Assembly: GCF_907165205.1 (NCBI RefSeq)
Contig: NC_058196.1
Span: forward strand, 9,404,501-9,468,500
Length of the DNA stretch: 64,000 nucleotides
Reading direction: 5' to 3'
Source: Coccinella septempunctata
Taxonomy: Eukaryota; Arthropoda; Insecta; Coleoptera; Coccinellidae
Positions within the stretch are counted from its first letter, which is position 1. Every line of letters starts with the position of its first letter. Of the stretch, positions 15,401-29,900 are shown one piece after another. A model generated the notes under the pieces. The model saw nothing but the letters and a program-made list of their open reading frames with translations. It did no database searches and had not been told where the DNA came from. The position numbers and the translations under genes are program-made.

Positions 15401-16680
15401 AATTCCTCGAAAACTGTTGGATCAATTCGAACCAAATCTTGAAACTGCACATAGTTTTCGAATTGAGATGCACATGTTGAAATTCAGTTTGATAGTTCAG
15501 ATAGGAATTGAGATTTCAGTGGTCAATTCGGCAAAGTGTGATATCAATTCCTCGAAAACTATTGGATCGATTCGAACCAAATCGTGGAACTGCACATAGT
15601 TTTCGAATTGAGATGCACATGTTGAATTTCAGTTCGATAGTGCAGATAGGAATTGAGATTTCAGTGGTCTATTCGGCAAAGTGTGATATCAATTCCTCAA
15701 AAACTGTTGAACCAATTCGAACCAAATCTTGAAACTGCACATAGTTTTCGAATTGAGATCCACATGTTGAAATTCAGTTTGATAGTTCAGATAGAAATTG
15801 AGATTTCAGTTGTCAATTCGGCAAAGTGTGATATCAATTCCTCGAAAACTGTTGGATCAATTCGAACCAAATCTTGAAACTGCACGTAGTTTTCGAATTG
15901 AGATGCACATGTTGAATTTCAGTTCGATAGTGCAGATAGGAATTGAGATTTCAGTGGTCTATTCGGCAAAGTGTGATTTCAATTCCTCGAAAACTGTTGG
16001 ATCGATTCGAACCAAATCTTGAAACTGCACATAGTTTTCGAATTGAGATGCACATGTTGAATTTCAGTTCGATAGTGCAGATAGGAATTGAGATTTCAGT
16101 GGTCTATTCGGCAAAGTGTGATATCAATTCCTCAAAAACTGTTGAACCAATTCGACCCAAATCTTGAAACTGCACATAGTTTTCGAATTGAGATGCACAT
16201 GTAGAATTTCAGATCGATAGTTCTGATAGGAATGAAGATTTCAGTAGTCGATTCGGCAAAATATCATTTCAATCCCTAAGGAACTATTGGATCGATTCGA
16301 ACCAAATCGTGAAACTGCACATAGTTTTCGAAATGAGATGCACATGTTGAATTTCAGATCGATAGTTCTAATAGGAATTGATAGTTCAGATAGAAATTGA
16401 GATTTCAGTGGTCTATTCAGCAAAGTGTGATATCAATTCCTCGAAAACTGTTGGATCAATTCGAACCAAATCTTGAAACTGCACATAGTTTTCGAATTGA
16501 GATGCACATGTTGAAATTCAGTTTGATAGTTCAGATAGGAATTGAGATTTCAGTGGTCAATTCGGCAAAGTGTGATATCAATTCCTCGAAAACTATTGGA
16601 TCGATTCGAACCAAATCGTGGAACTGCACATAGTTTTCGAATTGAGATGCACATGTTGAATTTCAGTTCGATAGTGCAGA
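12500..16680 (+). repeat. Higher-order repeat, offset 2774 bp
   Basis: About 12500-13900 recurs at about 15275-16680. Both copies share an unusual fused monomer, near 13600 and 16375, in which CTAATAGGAATT runs directly into GATAGTTCAGATAG, joining a second-class monomer to a first-class one. That irregular unit explains why the offset is not a multiple of 145. Confidence 0.85.
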
Positions 16681-19600
16681 TAGGAATTGAGATTTCAGTG
16701 GTCTATTCGGCAAAGTGTGATATCAATTCCTCAAAAACTGTTGAACCAATTCGAACCAAATCTTGAAACTGCACATAGTTTTCGAATTGAGATGTACATG
16801 TTGAATTTCAGTTCGATAGTTCAGATAGGAATTGAGATTTCAGTGGTCAATTCGGCAAAGTGTGATATCAATTCCTCGAAAACTGTTGGATCAATTCGAA
16901 CCAAATCTTGAAACTGCACATAGTTTTCGAATTGAGATGCACATGTTGAATATCAGTTCGATAGTGCAGAAAGGAATTGAGATTTCAGTGGTCTATTCGG
17001 CAAAGTTTGATATCAATTCATCAAAAACTGTTGAACCAATTCGTCCCAAATCTTGAAACTGCACATAGTTTTCGAATTGAGATGCACATGTTGAATTTCA
17101 GATCGATAGTTCTGCTAGGAATAAAGATTTCAGTAGTCGATTCGGCAAAATATCATTTCAATCCCCAAGGAACTATTGGATCGATTCGAACCAAATCTTG
17201 AATCTGCTCATAGTTTTCGAATTGAGATGCACATGTTGAATTTCAGTTCGATAGTTCAGATACGAATTGAGATTTCAGTGGTCAATTCGGCAAAGTGTGA
17301 TATCAATTCCTCGAAAACTGTTGGATCAATTCGAACCAAATCTTGAAACTGCACATAGTTTTCGAATTGAGATGCACATGTTGAATTTCAGTTCGATAGT
17401 GCAGATAGGAATTGAGATTTCAGTGGTCTATTCGGCAAAGTGTGATATCAATTCCTCAAAAACTGTTGAACCAATTCGACCCAAATCGTGAAACTGCATA
17501 TAGTTTTCGAATTGAGATGCACATGTTGAATTTCAGATCGATAGTTCTGATAGGAATGAAGATTCCAGTAGTCGATTCGGCAAAATATCATTTCAATTCC
17601 TAAGGAACTATTGGATCGATTCGAACCAAATCTTGAAACTGCACATAGTTTTCGAATTGAGATGCACATGTTGAATTTCAGTTCGATGGTTCAGATAGGA
17701 GTTGAGATTCTAGTGGTCTATTCGGCAAATTGTGATATCAATTCCTCGAAAACTGTTGGATCAATTCGAACCAAATCTTGAAACTGCACGTAGTTTTCGA
17801 ATTGAGATGCACATGTTGAATTTCAGTTCGATAGTTCAGATAGGAGTTGAGATTCTACTGGTCTATTCAGCAAAGTGTGATATCCATTCCTCAAAAACTG
17901 TTGAACCAATTCGAACCAAATCTTGAAACTGCACGTAGTTTTCGAATTGAGATACACATGTTGAATTTCAGATCGATAGTTCTGATAGGAATGAAGTTTT
18001 CATTAGTCGATTCGGCAAAATATCATTTCAATCATTAAAGAACTATTGGATCGATTCGAACCAAATCGTGAAACTGCACATAGTTTTCGAAATGAGATGC
18101 ACGTGTTGAATTTCAGATCGATAGTTCTAATAGGAATGGAGATTTCAGAAGTCGATTCGACAAAATATCATTTCAATTCCTAAGGAACTATTGGATCAAT
18201 TCGAACCAAATCTTGAAACTGCTCATAGTTTTCGTATTGAGATGCACATGTTGAATTTCAGTTCGATAGTTCAGATAGAAATTGAGATTTCAGTGGTCAA
18301 TTCGGCAAATTGTGATATCAATTCCTCGAAAATTGTTGGATCAATTCGAACCAAATTTTTAAAATGCACGTAGTTTTCGAATTGAGATGCACATGTTGAA
18401 TTTCAGTTCGATAGTGCAGATAGGAATTGAGATTTCAGTGGTCTATTCAGCAAAGTGTGATATCCATTCCTCGAAAACTGTTGGATCAATTCGAACCAAA
18501 TCTTGAAACTGCACATAGTTTTCGAATTGAGATGCACATGTTGAAATTCAGTTTGATAGTTCAGATAGAAATTGAGATTTCAGTTGTCAATTCGGCAAAG
18601 TGTGATATCAATTCCTCGAAAACTGTTGGATCGATTCGAACCAAATCTTGAAACTGCACATAGTTTTCGAATTGAGATGCACATGTTGAATTTCAGTTCG
18701 ATAGTGCAGATAGGAATTGAGATTTCAGTGGTCTATTCGGCAAAGTGTGATATCAATTCCTCAAAAACTGTTGAACCAATTCGACCCAAATCTTGAAACT
18801 GCACATAGTTTTCGAATTGAGATGCACATGTTGAATTTCAGATCGATAGTTCTGATAGGAATGAAGATTTCAGTAGTCGATTCGGCAAAATATCATTTCA
18901 ATCCCTAAGGAACTATTGGATCAATTCGAACCAAATCTTGAAACTGCTCATAGTTTTCGTATTGAGATGCACATGTTGAATTTCAGTTCGATAGTTCAGA
19001 TAGAAATTGAGATTTCAGTGGTCAATTCGGCAAAGTGTGATATCAATACCTCGAAAACTGTTACATCAATTCGAACCAAATCTTGAAACTGCACATAGTT
19101 TTCGGATTGAGATGTACATGTTGAATTTCAGTTCGATAGTTCAGATAGGAATTGAGATTTCAGTGGTCAATTCGGCAAAGTGTTATATCAATTCCTCGAA
19201 AACTATTGGATCGATTCGAACCAAATCGTGGAACTCACATAGTTTTCGAAATGAGATGCACATGTTGAATTTCAGATCGATAGTTCTAATAGGAATGGAG
19301 ATTTCAGAGGTCGATTCGACAAAATATCATTTCAATTCCTAAGGAACTCTTGGATCAATTCGAACCAAATCTTGAAACTGCTCATAGTTTTCGTATTGAG
19401 ATGCACATGTTGAATTTCAGTTCGATAGTTCAGATAGAAATTGAGATTTCAGTGGTCAATTCGACAAAGTGTGATATCAATTCCTCGAAAACTGTTGGAT
19501 CAATTCGAACCAAATCTTGAAACTGCACGTAGTTTTCGAATTGAGATAAACATGTTGAATTTCAGTTCGATAGTGCAGATAGGAATTGAGATTTCAGTGG

Positions 19601-20423
19601 TCTATTCAGCAAAGTGTGATATCAATTCCTCGAAAACTGTTGGATCAATTCGAACCAAATCTTGAAACTGCACATAGTTTTCGAATTGAGATGCACATGT
19701 TGAATTTCAGTTCGATAGTGCAGATAGGAATTGAGATTTCAGTGGTCTATTCGGCAAAGTGTGATATCAATTCCTCAAAAACTGTTGAACCAATTCGAAC
19801 CAAATCTTGAAACTGCACATAGTTTTCGAATTGAGATGCACATGTTGAAATTCAGTTTGATAGTTCAGATAGAAATTGAGATTTCAGTTGTCAATTCGGC
19901 AAAGTGTGATATCAATTCCTCGAAAACTGTTATATCAATTCGAACCAAATCTTGAAACTGCACATAGTTTTCGAATTGAGATGCACATGTTGAAATTCAG
20001 TTTGATAGTTCAGATAGAAATTGAGATTTCAGTTGTCAATTCGGCAAAGTGTGATATCAATACCTCGAAAACTGTTGGATCAATTCGAACCAAAACTTGA
20101 AACTGCACATAGTTTTCGGATTGAGATGTACATGTTGAATTTCAGTTCGATAGTTCAGATAGGAATTGAGATTTCAGTGGTCAATTCGGCAAAGTGTGAT
20201 ATCAATTCCTCGAAAACTATTGGATCGATTCGACCCAAATCGTGAAACTGCATATAGTTTTCGAATTGAGATGCACATGTTGAATTTCAGATCGATAGTT
20301 CTGATAGGAATGAAGATTCCAGTAGTCGATTCGGCAAAATATCATTTCAATTCCTAAGGAACTATTGGATCGATTCGAACCAAATCTTGAAACTGCACAT
20401 AGTTTTCGAATTGAGATGCACAT

Positions 20424-23213
20424 GTTGGATTTCAGTTCGATAGTTCAGATAGGAATTGAGATTCTAGTGGTCTATTCGGCAAATTGTGATATCAATTCCT
20501 CGAAAACTGTTGGATCAATTCGAACCAAATCTTGAAACTGCACGTAGTTTTCGAATTGAGATGCACATGTTGAATTTCAGTTCGATAGTGCAGATAGGAA
20601 TTGAGATTTCAGTGGTCTATTCAGCAGAGTGTGATATCAATTCTTCGAAAACTGTTGGATCAATTCGAACCAAATCTTGAAACTGCACATAGTTTTCGAA
20701 TTGAGATGCACATGTTGAATTTCAGTTCGATAGTGCAGATAGGAATTGAGATTTCAGTGGTCTATTCGGCAAAGTGTGATATCAATTCCTCAAAAACTGT
20801 TGAACCAATTCGAACCAAATCTTGAAACTGCACATAGTTTTCGAATCGAGATGCACATGTTGAAATTCAGTTTGATAGTTCAGATAGAAATTGAGATTTC
20901 AGTTGTCAATTCGGCAAAGTGTGATATCAATTCCTCGAAAACTGTTGGATCAATTCGAACCAAATCTTGAAACTGCACGTAGTTTTCGAATTGAGATGCA
21001 CATGTTGAATTTCAGTTCGATAGTGCAGATAGGAATTGAGATTTCAGTGGTCTATTCGGCAAAGTGTGATATCAATTCCTCGAAAACTGTTGGATCGATT
21101 CAAACAAATCTTGAAACTGCACATAGTTTTCGAATTGAGATGCACATGTTGAATTTCAGTTCGATAGTGCAGATAGGAATTGAGATTTCAGTGGTCTATT
21201 CGGCAAAGTGTGATATCAATTCCTCGAAAACTGTTGGATCGATTCAAACCAAATCTTAAAACTGCACATAGTTTTCGAATTGAGATGCACATGTTGAATT
21301 TCAGATCGATAGTTCTAATAGGAATGGAGATTTCAGTTGTCAATTCGGCAAAGTGTGATATCAATTCCTCGAAAACTGTTGGATCAATTCGAACCAAATC
21401 TTGAAACTGCACGTAGTTTTCGAATTGAGATGCACATGTTGAATTTCAGTTCGATAGTGCAGATAGGAATTGAGATTTCAGTTGTCAATTCGGCAAAGTG
21501 TGATATCAATTCCTCGAAAACTGTTGGATCAATTCGAACCAAATCTTGAAACTGCACGTAGTTTTCGAATTGAGATGCACATGTTGAATTTCAGTTCGAT
21601 AGTGCAGATAGGAATTGAGATTTCAGTGGTCTATTCGGCAAAGTGTGATATCAATTCCTCGAAAACTGTTGGATCGATTCAAACAAATCTTGAAACTGCA
21701 CATAGTTTTCGAATTGAGATGCACATGTTGAATTTCAGTTCGATAGTGCAGATAGGAATTGAGATTTCAGTGGTCTATTCGGCAAAGTGTGATATCAATT
21801 CCTCAAAAACTGTTGAACCAATTCGAACCAAATCTTGAAACTGCACATAGTTCTCGAATCGAGATGCACATGTTGAAATTCAGTTTGATAGTTCAGATAG
21901 AAATTGAGATTTCAGTTGTCAATTCGGCAAAGTGTGATATCAATTCCTCGAAAACTGTTGGATCAATTCGAACCAAATCTTGAAACTGCACGTAGTTTTC
22001 GAATTGAGATGCACATGTTGAATTTCAGTTCGATAGTGCAGATAGGAATTGAGATTTCAGTGGTCTATTCGGCAAAGTGTGATATCAATTCCTCGAAAAC
22101 TGTTGGATCGATTCAAACAAATCTTGAAACTGCACATAGTTTTCGAATTGAGATGCACATGTTGAATTTCAGTTCGATAGTGCAGATAGGAATTGAGATT
22201 TCAGTGGTCTATTCGGCAAAGTGTGATATCAATTCCTCAAAAACTGTTGAACCAATTCGAACCAAATCTTGAAACTGCACATAGTTTTCCGAATTGAGAT
22301 GCACATGTTGGATTTCAGTTCGATAGTTCAGATAGGAATTGAGATTCTAGTGGTCTATTCGGCAAATTGTGATATCAATTCCTCGAAAACTGTTGGATCA
22401 ATTCGAACCAAATCTTGAAACTGCACGTAGTTTTCGAATTGAGATGCACATGTTGAATTTCAGTTCGATAGTGCAGATAGGAATTGAGATTTCAGTGGTC
22501 TATTCAGCAGAGTGTGATATCAATTCTTCGAAAACTGTTGGATCAATTCGAACCAAATCTTGAAACTGCACATAGTTTTCGAATTGAGATGCACATGTTG
22601 AATTTCAGTTCGATAGTGCAGATAGGAATTGAGATTTCAGTGGTCTATTCGGCAAAGTGTGATATCAATTCCTCAAAAACTGTTGAACCAATTCGAACCA
22701 AATCTTGAAACTGCACATAGTTTTCGAATCGAGATGCACATGTTGAAATTCAGTTTGATAGTTCAGATAGAAATTGAGATTTCAGTTGTCAATTCGGCAA
22801 AGTGTGATATCAATTCCTCGAAAACTGTTGGATCAATTCGAACCAAATCTTGAAACTGCACGTAGTTTTCGAATTGAGATGCACATGTTGAATTTCAGTT
22901 CGATAGTGCAGATAGGAATTGAGATTTCAGTGGTCTATTCGGCAAAGTGTGATATCAATTCCTCGAAAACTGTTGGATCGATTCAAACAAATCTTGAAAC
23001 TGCACATAGTTTTCGAATTGAGATGCACATGTTGAATTTCAGTTCGATAGTGCAGATAGGAATTGAGATTTCAGTGGTCTATTCGGCAAAGTGTGATATC
23101 AATTCCTCGAAAACTGTTGGATCGATTCAAACCAAATCTTGAAACTGCACATAGTTTTCGAATTGAGATGCACATGTTGAATTTCAGATCGATAGTTCTA
23201 ATAGGAATGGAGA
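20424..23213 (+). repeat. Higher-order repeat, offset 1883 bp, with 434-bp trimers inside
   Basis: About 20424-21330 recurs at about 22307-23213. Shared rare variants include TGTTGGATTTCAG at each start and TTCTTCGAAAACTG in the next monomer but one. Inside, a three-monomer block of 434 bp (one monomer is 144 bp, with ATTCAAACAAATC) is repeated: its 144-bp monomer is seen near 21106, 21684, 22117 and 22987. Blocks 21470-21903 and 21904-22337 are directly adjacent. Confidence 0.85.
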
Positions 23214-25267
23214 TTTCAGAAGTCGATTCGACAAAATGTCATTTCAATTCCTAAGGAACTATTGGATCAATTCGAACCAAATCTTGAAACTGCTCATAGT
23301 TTTCGTATTGAGATACACATGTTGAATTTCAGTTCGATAGTTCAGATAGAAATTGAGATTTCAGTGGTCAATTCGGCAAAGTGTGATATCAATACCTCGA
23401 AAACTGTTGGATCAATTCGAACCAAATCTTGAAACTGCACATAGTTTTCGGATTGAGATGTACATGTTGAATTTCAGTTCGATAGTTCAGATAGGAATTG
23501 AGATTTCAGTGGTCAATTCGGCAAAGTGTGATATCAATTCCACGAAAACTATTGGATCGATTCGAACCAAATCGTGGAACTGCACATAGTTTTCGAAATG
23601 AGATGCACATGTTGAATTTCAGATCGATAGTTCTAATAGGAATGGAGATTTCAGAGGTCGATTCGACAAAATATCATTTCAATTCCTAAGGAACTGTTGG
23701 ATCAATTCGAACCAAATCTTGAAACTGCTCATAGTTTTCGTATCGAGATGCACATGTTGAATTTCAGTTCGATAGTTCAGATAGAAATTGAGATTTCAGT
23801 GGTCAATTCGACAAAGTGTGATATCAATTCCTCGAAAACTGTTGGATCAATTCGAACCAAATCTTGAAACTGCACATAGTTTTCGGATTGAGATGTACAT
23901 GTTGAATTTCAGTTCGATAGTTCAGATAGGAATTGAGATTTCAGTGGTCAATTCGGCAAAGTGGGATATCAATTCCTCGAAAACTGTTGGATCAATTCGA
24001 ACCAAATCTTGAAACTGCACATAGTTTGCGAATTGAGATGCACATGTTGAATTTCAGTTCGATAGTGCAGAAAGGAATTGAGATTTCAGTTGTCAATTCG
24101 GCAAAGTGTGATATCAATTCCTCGAAAACTGTTGGATCAATTCGAACCAAATCTTGAAACTGCACGTAGTTTTCGAATTGAGATGCACATGTTGAATTTC
24201 AGTTCGATAGTGCAGATAGGAATTGAGATTTCAGTGGTCTATTCGGCAAAGTGTGATATCAATTCCTCGAAAACTGTTGGATCGATTCGAACCAAATCTT
24301 GAAACTGCACATAGTTTTCGAATTGAGATGCACATGTTGAATTTCAGTTCGATAGTTCAGATAGGAATTGAGATTCTAGTGGTCTATTCGGCAAATTGTG
24401 ATATCAATTCCTCGAAAACTGTTGGATCAATTCGAACCAAATCTTGAAACTGCACGTAGTTTTCGAATTGAGATGCACATGTTGAATTTCAGTTCGATAG
24501 TGCAGATAGGAATTGAGATTTCAGTGGTCTATTCAGCAAAGTGTGATATCAATTCCTCGAAAACTGTTGGATCAATTCGAACCAAATCTTGAAACTGCAC
24601 ATAGTTTTCGAATTGAGATGCACATGTTGAATTTCAGTTCGATAGTGCAGATAGGAATTGAGATTTCAGTGGTCTATTCGGCAAAGTGTGATATCAATTC
24701 CTCAAAAACTGTTGAACCAATTCGAACCAAATCTTGAAACTGCACATAGTTTTCGAATTGAGATGCACATGTTGAAATTCAGTTTGATAGTTCAGATAGA
24801 AATTGAGATTTCAGTTGTCAATTCGGCAAAGTGTGATATCAATACCTCGAAAACTGTTGGATCAATTCGAACCAAATCTTGAAACTGCACATAGTTTTCG
24901 GATTGAGATGTACATGTTGAATTTCAGTTCGATAGTTCAGATAGGAATTGAGATTTCAGTGGTCAATTAGGCAAAGTGTGATATCAATTCCTCGAAAACT
25001 ATTGGATCGATTCGACCCAAATCGTGAAACTGCATATAGTTTTCGAATTGAGATGCACATGTTGAATTTCAGATCGATAGTTCTGATAGGAATGAAGATT
25101 CCAGTAGTCGATTCGGCAAAATATCATTTCAATTCCTAAGGAACTATTGGATCGATTCGAACCAAATCGTGAAACTGCACACAGTTTTCGAATTGAGATG
25201 CACATGTTGAATTTCAGTTCGATAGTTCAGATAGGAATTGAGATTCTAGTGGTCTATTCGGCAAATT

Positions 25268-26930
25268 GTGATATCAATTCCTCGAAAACTGTTGGATCAA
25301 TTCGAACCAAATCTTGAAACTGCACGTAGTTTTCGAATTGAGATGCACATGTTGAATTTCAGTTCGATAGTGCAGATAGGAATTGAGATTTCAGTGGTCT
25401 ATTCAGCAAAGTGTGATATCAATTCCTCGAAAACTGTTGGATCAATTCGAACCAAATCTTGAAACTGCACATAGTTTTCGAATTGAGATGCACATGTTGA
25501 ATTTCAGTTCGATAATGCAGATAGGAATTGAGATTTCAGTGGTCTATTCGGCAAAGTGTGATATCAATTCCTCAAAAACTGTTGAACCAATTCGAACCAA
25601 ATCTTGAAACTGCACATAGTTTTCGAATCGAGATGCACATGTTGAAATTCAGTTTGATAGTTCAGATAGAAATTGAGATTTCAGTTGTCAATTCGGCAAA
25701 GTGTGATATCAATTCCTCGAAAACTGTTGGATCAATTCGAACCAAATCTTGAAACTGCACGTAGTTTTCGAATTGAGATGCACATGTTGAATTTCAGTTC
25801 GATAGTGCAGATAGGAATTGAGATTTCAGTGGTCTATTCGGCAAAGTGTGATATCAATTCCTCGAAAACTGTTGGATCGATTCAAACCAAATCTTGAAAC
25901 TGCACATAGTTTTCGAATTGAGATGCACATGTTGAATTTCAGTTCGATAGTGCAGATAGGAATTGAGATTTCAGTGGTCTATTCGGCAAAGTGTGATATC
26001 AATTCCTCAAAAACTGTTGAACCAATTCGACCCAAATCTTGAAACTGCACATAGTTTTCCGAATTGAGATGCACATGTTGGATTTCAGTTCGATAGTTCA
26101 GATAGGAATTGAGATTCTAGTGGTCTATTCGGCAAATTGTGATATCAATTCCTCGAAAACTGTTGGATCAATTCGAACCAAATCTTGAAACTGCACGTAG
26201 TTTTCGAATTGAGATGCACATGTTGAATTTCAGTTCGATAGTGCAGATAGGAATTGAGATTTCAGTGGTCTATTCAGCAAAGTGTGATATCAATTCCTCG
26301 AAAACTGTTGGATCAATTCGAACCAAATCTTGAAACTGCACATAGTTTTCGAATTGAGATGCACATGTTGAATTTCAGTTCGATAATGCAGATAGGAATT
26401 GAGATTTCAGTGGTCTATTCGGCAAAGTGTGATATCAATTCCTCAAAAACTGTTGAACCAATTCGAACCAAATCTTGAAACTGCACATAGTTTTCGGATC
26501 GAGATGCACATGTTGAAATTCAGTTTGATAGTTCAGATAGAAATTGAGATTTCAGTTGTCAATTCGGCAAAGTGTGATATCAATTCCTCGAAAACTGTTG
26601 GATCAATTCGAACCAAATCTTGAAACTGCACGTAGTTTTCGAATTGAGATGCACATGTTGAATTTCAGTTCGATAGTGCAGATAGGAATTGAGATTTCAG
26701 TGGTCTATTCGGCAAAGTGTGATATCAATTCCTCGAAAACTGTTGGATCGATTCAAACCAAATCTTGAAACTGCACATAGTTTTCGAATTGAGATGCACA
26801 TGTTGAATTTCAGTTCGATAGTGCAGATAGGAATTGAGATTTCAGTGGTCTATTCGGCAAAGTGTGATATCAATTCCTCAAAAACTGTTGAACCAATTCG
26901 ACCCAAATCTTGAAACTGCACATAGTTTTC
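25268..26930 (+). repeat. Tandem higher-order repeat, 871 bp
   Basis: About 25268-26060 is followed by a near copy at 26139-26930. The unit is six monomers plus one inserted C (AGTTTTCCGAATTG near 26060). The same variants (GATAATGCAGATAGG, TCGAATCGAGATG) also link it to 29148-29660. Confidence 0.8.
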
Positions 26931-29900
26931 GAATTGAGATGCACATGTTGAATTTCAGATCGATAGTTCTGATAGGAATGAAGGTTTCAGTAGTCGATTC
27001 GGCAAAATATCATTTCAATCCCTAAGGAACTATTGGATCGATTCGAACCAAATCGTGAAACTGCACATAGTTTTCGAAATGAGATGCACATGTTGAATTT
27101 CAGATCGATAGTTCTAATAGGAATGGAGATTTCAGAATTCGATTCGACAAAATGTCATTTCAATTCCTAAGGAACTATTGGATCAATTCGAACCAAATCT
27201 TGAAACTGCTCATAGTTTTCGTATTGAGATACACATGTTGAATTTCAGTTCGATAGTTCAGATAGAAATTGAGATTTCAGTGGTCAATTCGGCAAAGTGT
27301 GATATCAATACCTCGAAAACTGTTGGATCAATTCGAACCAAATCTTGAAACTGCACATAGTTTTCGGATTGAGATGTACATGTTGAATTTCAGTTCGATA
27401 GTTCAGATAGGAATTGAGATTTCAGTGGTCAATTCGGCAAAGTGTGATATCAATTCCTCGAAAACTATTGGATCGATTCGAACCAAATCGTGGAACTGCA
27501 CATAGTTTTCGAAATGAGATGCACATGTTGAATTTCAGATCGATAGTTCTAATAGGAATGGAGATTTCAGAGGTCGATTCGACAAAATATCATTTCAATT
27601 CCTAAGGAACTGTTGGATCAATTCGAACCAAATCTTGAAACTGCTCATAGTTTTCGTATCGAGATGCACATGTTGAATTTCAGTTCGATAGTTCAGATAG
27701 AAATTGAGATTTCAGTGGTCAATTCGACAAAGTGTGATATCAATTCCTCGAAAACTGTTAGATCAATTCGAACGAAATCTTGAAACTGCACATAGTTTTC
27801 GGATTGAGATGTACATGTTGAATTTCAGTTCGATAGTTCAGATAGGAATTGAGATTTCAGTGGTCAATTCGGCAAAGTGGGATATCAATTCCTCGAAAAC
27901 TGTTGGATCAATTCGAACCAAATCTTGAAACTGCACATAGTTTGCGAATTGAGATGCACATGTTGAATTTCAGTTCGATAGTGCAGATAGGAATTGAGTG
28001 GTCTATTCGGCAAAGTGTGATATCAATTCCTCAAAAACTGTTGAACCAATTCGACCCAAATCTTGAAACTGCACATAGTTTTCGAATTGAGATGCACATG
28101 TTGAATTTCAGATCGATAGTTCTGATAGGAATGAAGATTTCAGTAGTCGATTCGGCAAAATATCATTTCAATCCCTAAGGAACTATTGGATCGATTCGAA
28201 CCAAATCGTGAAACTGCACATAGTTTTCGAAATGAGATGCACATGTTGAATTTCAGATCGATAGTTCTAATAGGAATGGAGATTTCAGAATTCGATTCGA
28301 CAAAATGTCATTTCAATTCCTAAGGAACTATTGGATCAATTCTAACCAAGTCTTGAAACTGCTCATAGTTTTCGTATTGAGATTACACATGTTGAATTTC
28401 AGTTCGATAGTTCAGATAGAAATTGAGATTTCAGTGGTCAATTCGGCAAAGTGTGATATCAATTCCTCGAAAACTATTGGATCGATTCGAACCAAATCGT
28501 GGAACTGCACATAGTTTTCGAAATGAGATGCACATGTTGAATTTCAGATCGATAGTTCTAATAGGAATGGAGATTTCAGAGGTCGATTCGACAAAATATC
28601 ATTTCAATTCCTAAGGAACTGTTGGATCAATTCGAACCAAATCTTGAAACTGCTCATAGTTTTCGTATTGAGATACACATGTTGAATTTCAGTTCGATAG
28701 TTCAGATAGAAATTGAGATTTCAGTGGTCAATTCGGCAAAGTGTGATATCAATTCCTCGAAAACTATTGGATCGATTCGACCCAAATCGTGAAACTGCAT
28801 ATAGTTTTCGAATTGAGATGCACATGTTGAATTTCAGATGGATAGTTCTGATAGGAATGAAGATTCCAGTAGTCGATTCGGCAAAATATCATTTCAATTC
28901 CTAAGGAACTATTGGATCGATTCGAACCAAATCGTGAAACTGCACATAGTTTTCGAATTGAGATGCACATGTTGAATTTCAGTTCGATAGTTCAGATAGG
29001 AATTGAGATTCTAGTGGTCTATTCGGCAAATTGTGATATCAATTCCTCGAAAACTGTTGGATCAATTCGAACCAAATCTTGAAACTGCACGTAGTTTTCG
29101 AATTGAGATGCACATGTTGAATTTCAGTTCGATAGTGCAGATAGGAATTGAGATTTCAGTGGTCTATTCAGCAAAGTGTGATATCGATTCCTCGAAAACT
29201 GTTGGATCAATTCGAACCAAATCTTGAAACTGCACATAGTTTTCGAATTGAGATGCACATGTTGAATTTCAGTTCGATAATGCAGATAGGAATTGAGATT
29301 TCAGTGGTCTATTCGGCAAAGTGTGATATCAATTCCTCAAAAACTGTTGAACCAATTCGAACCAAATCTTGAAACTGCACATAGTTTTCGAATCGAGATG
29401 CACATGTTGAAATTCAGTTTGATAGTTCAGATAGAAATTGAGATTTCAGTTGTCAATTCGGCAAAGTGTGATATCAATTCCTCGAAAACTGTTGGATCAA
29501 TTCGAACCAAATCTTGAAACTGCAGGTAGTTTTCGAATTGAGATGCACATGTTGAATTTCAGTTCGATAGTGCAGATAGGAATTGAGATTTCAGTGGTCT
29601 ATTCGGCAAAGTGTGATATCAATTCCTCGAAAACTGTTGGATCGATTCAAACCAAATCTTGAAACTGCACATAGTTTTCGAATTGAGATGCACATGTTGA
29701 ATTTCAGTTCGATAGTGCAGATAGGAATTGAGATTTCAGTGGTCTATTCGGCAAAGTGTGATATCAATTCCTCAAAAACTGTTGAACCAATTCGACCCAA
29801 ATCTTGAAACTGCACATAGTTTTCGAATTGAGATGCACATGTTGAATTTCAGATCGATAGTTCTGATAGGAATGAAGATTTCAGTAGTCGATTCGGCAAA

